Shown: positions 12,864 through 13,642 of the stretch, one piece after another
Layout: each line of letters begins with the position of its first letter
Numbering within the stretch: the first letter of the stretch is position 1
From: Candidatus Caenarcanales bacterium
GTDB lineage: Bacteria > Cyanobacteriota > Vampirovibrionia > LMEP-6097
Reading direction: 5' to 3'
Assembly (NCBI GenBank): GCA_022447685.1
Contig: JAKVAO010000070.1
Coordinates: forward strand, 1 to 13,642
Length of the DNA stretch: 13,642 nucleotides
Notes under the pieces: generated by a model
Told to the model about the DNA's origin: nothing
The model's database searches: none
The model's input: only the letters and a program-made list of their open reading frames with translations
Position numbers and translations under genes: made by a program

Positions 12864-13642
12864 AAACAGTTTTAGTGACCGGTGCAGCTCGCGGTTTAGG
12901 AAAGTCAATAGCTGAAGTTTTTTTGAAAAATAATTGGAAGCTAATAGCTTCAGCAAGAGATATATCTAAACTTGATACTCATAAAAATTTGATTCCCCTT
13001 GAATTAGATTTAACTAGTGAAGATTCCCTGAAACAGTTTATTGAAGAGGTTAAGAAGCTCAACCTAGAAATAGACTTATTGATAAATAACGCAGGTTATA
13101 ACGCCAAAGACATTGGTGATAATGATTATTTCCAATCAACTTTTAGAATTGAACCGTTCTCTGCAAAAGCTGTTGATCAGACTCTCTGGGTTAACGCTTT
13201 AATGCCAATGCAGTTAATTTCAGGCTTACTAAAAGTATTGTCACCAGAGTCAGTGGTGCTGAATATTTCATCATGGTTAGGCTCTATCACTGAGAAGAAG
13301 GCTGCCGGTCACTATGCATATTCTGGAAGCAAGGCACTTCTAAATATGTTCACTCGAGGCTTTGCCTTGGAATTGGAAAAATCTGACATCTCCAAATGTC
13401 AGTCAACTGTAGCATTAAATCCTGGATGGATGCGCACGGATATGGGGGGGGGGGGGCGCGTAAAGGGCCCGATGAAGCGGTGTTTTTTGCAGAAAAAATT
13501 TTAGGGGTTTATTTTTTTAAATTCGTTCATGAACCTATAGTAACACTATATCGCACAGCCCCATCGATCCCTCTTCTCAAGAACCAACTGTGCGATAACC
13601 TACTTACTTGTCGGTTCAACGTAGAACTTTTAACGGTTTCTG
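12860..13642 (+). CDS. Short-chain dehydrogenase/reductase, frameshifted at G13, runs off the window
   Basis: An SDR oxidoreductase: nucleotide-binding TGAARGLGKS (7-16), NNAG (77-80), catalytic serine in LNISSWLGS, and YAYSGSK (YxxxK) followed by NPGWMRTDMGG. At 13444-13456 a run of 13 G occurs; read straight it gives GGGGRVKGPMKRCF and stops at 13504, which is not SDR-like. In another frame the sequence after the run reads ARKGPDEAVFFAEKILG, as in the C-terminal helix of SDRs, and stays open for 62 codons to the window end. One G more, or two fewer, restores frame. This suggests a homopolymer miscall or slippage rather than a true end. Substrate unknown; it is coupled to the reductase upstream. 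The 3' end beyond about 13505 is uncertain. Confidence 0.75.
13549..13597. repeat. 10-bp perfect inverted repeat near the window end
   Basis: TATCGCACAG (13549-13558) and CTGTGCGATA (13588-13597) are perfect complements 29 bases apart. Just upstream lie GTTCATGAAC (13525-13534, self-complementary) and TATAGT-AAC-ACTATA (13536-13550). This 75-base patch looks richer in GC and palindromes than the rest of the window. No T tract follows, so it is not an ordinary terminator; it could be a recombination or insertion site. Confidence 0.4.

Noticed and set aside
13549..13597. Inverted repeat as an integron attC site
   Set aside because: The flanking core GTTATCG does not fit the GTTRRRY consensus and no integrase is present.

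Overview
The window is AT-rich bacterial DNA using the standard bacterial code (TAA, TAG and TGA all end recognisable genes). An MlaE/MlaF/MlaD-type lipid transporter points to a diderm (Gram-negative envelope). Two small paralogues carry a 'DSxxIS.EA.A.AQ' tail like the FlgM-type motif. I cannot fix the taxon. The TGD/Mla-type transporter, AT richness and many unrecognised proteins would suit a non-photosynthetic relative of Cyanobacteria (Melainabacteria/Vampirovibrionia-like) or a low-GC proteobacterium; this is low-confidence inference.

Layout. (1) 95-1888: a large unrecognised protein that looks built from three copies of a helix plus beta-hairpin module. (2) 1885-2356, minus: the decayed remnant of an M24 metallopeptidase. 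(3) 2487-2607: tRNA-Ala(TGC) and a strong terminator. (4) 2627-3473, minus: an unknown gene split by a frameshift at a G6 tract, and a small FlgM-motif protein. (5) 3550-4362: a D12-class DNA adenine methyltransferase. (6) 4367-5498: a TetR regulator with two near-identical operators, and a 39-residue membrane peptide. (7) 5517-6128, minus: unknown. (8) 6222-9296, minus: an apparent operon of small FlgM-motif protein, peroxiredoxin-like protein interrupted by an in-frame TAG, then mlaE-mlaF-mlaD, with TAATG overlaps. (9) 9431-11011: a defence patch with a PemK/MazF-like toxin and its upstream partner, divergent from an Abi/HEPN-type protein. (10) 11151-11225: tRNA-Thr(GGT), overlapping the end of the next gene. 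(11) 12109-11216, minus: a LysR regulator divergent from an NADP/F420-type oxidoreductase and an SDR (12222 to the window end); the SDR loses frame at a G13 run.

Two window-wide patterns stand out. At least four genes (3173-, 5259-, 12109- and 10235+) have a perfect TATAAT only 6-8 nt before the ATG and no Shine-Dalgarno, which predicts leaderless mRNAs. Four genes are broken (M24 peptidase, G6 gene, peroxiredoxin, SDR), two of them at G tracts, so either decay/phase variation or sequencing error must be considered.

Working together: MlaEFD would move lipid between membranes and the co-transcribed peroxiredoxin would detoxify peroxides; LysR probably controls the reductase-SDR pair; TetR probably represses itself. 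No CRISPR array, transposase or phage gene was found.
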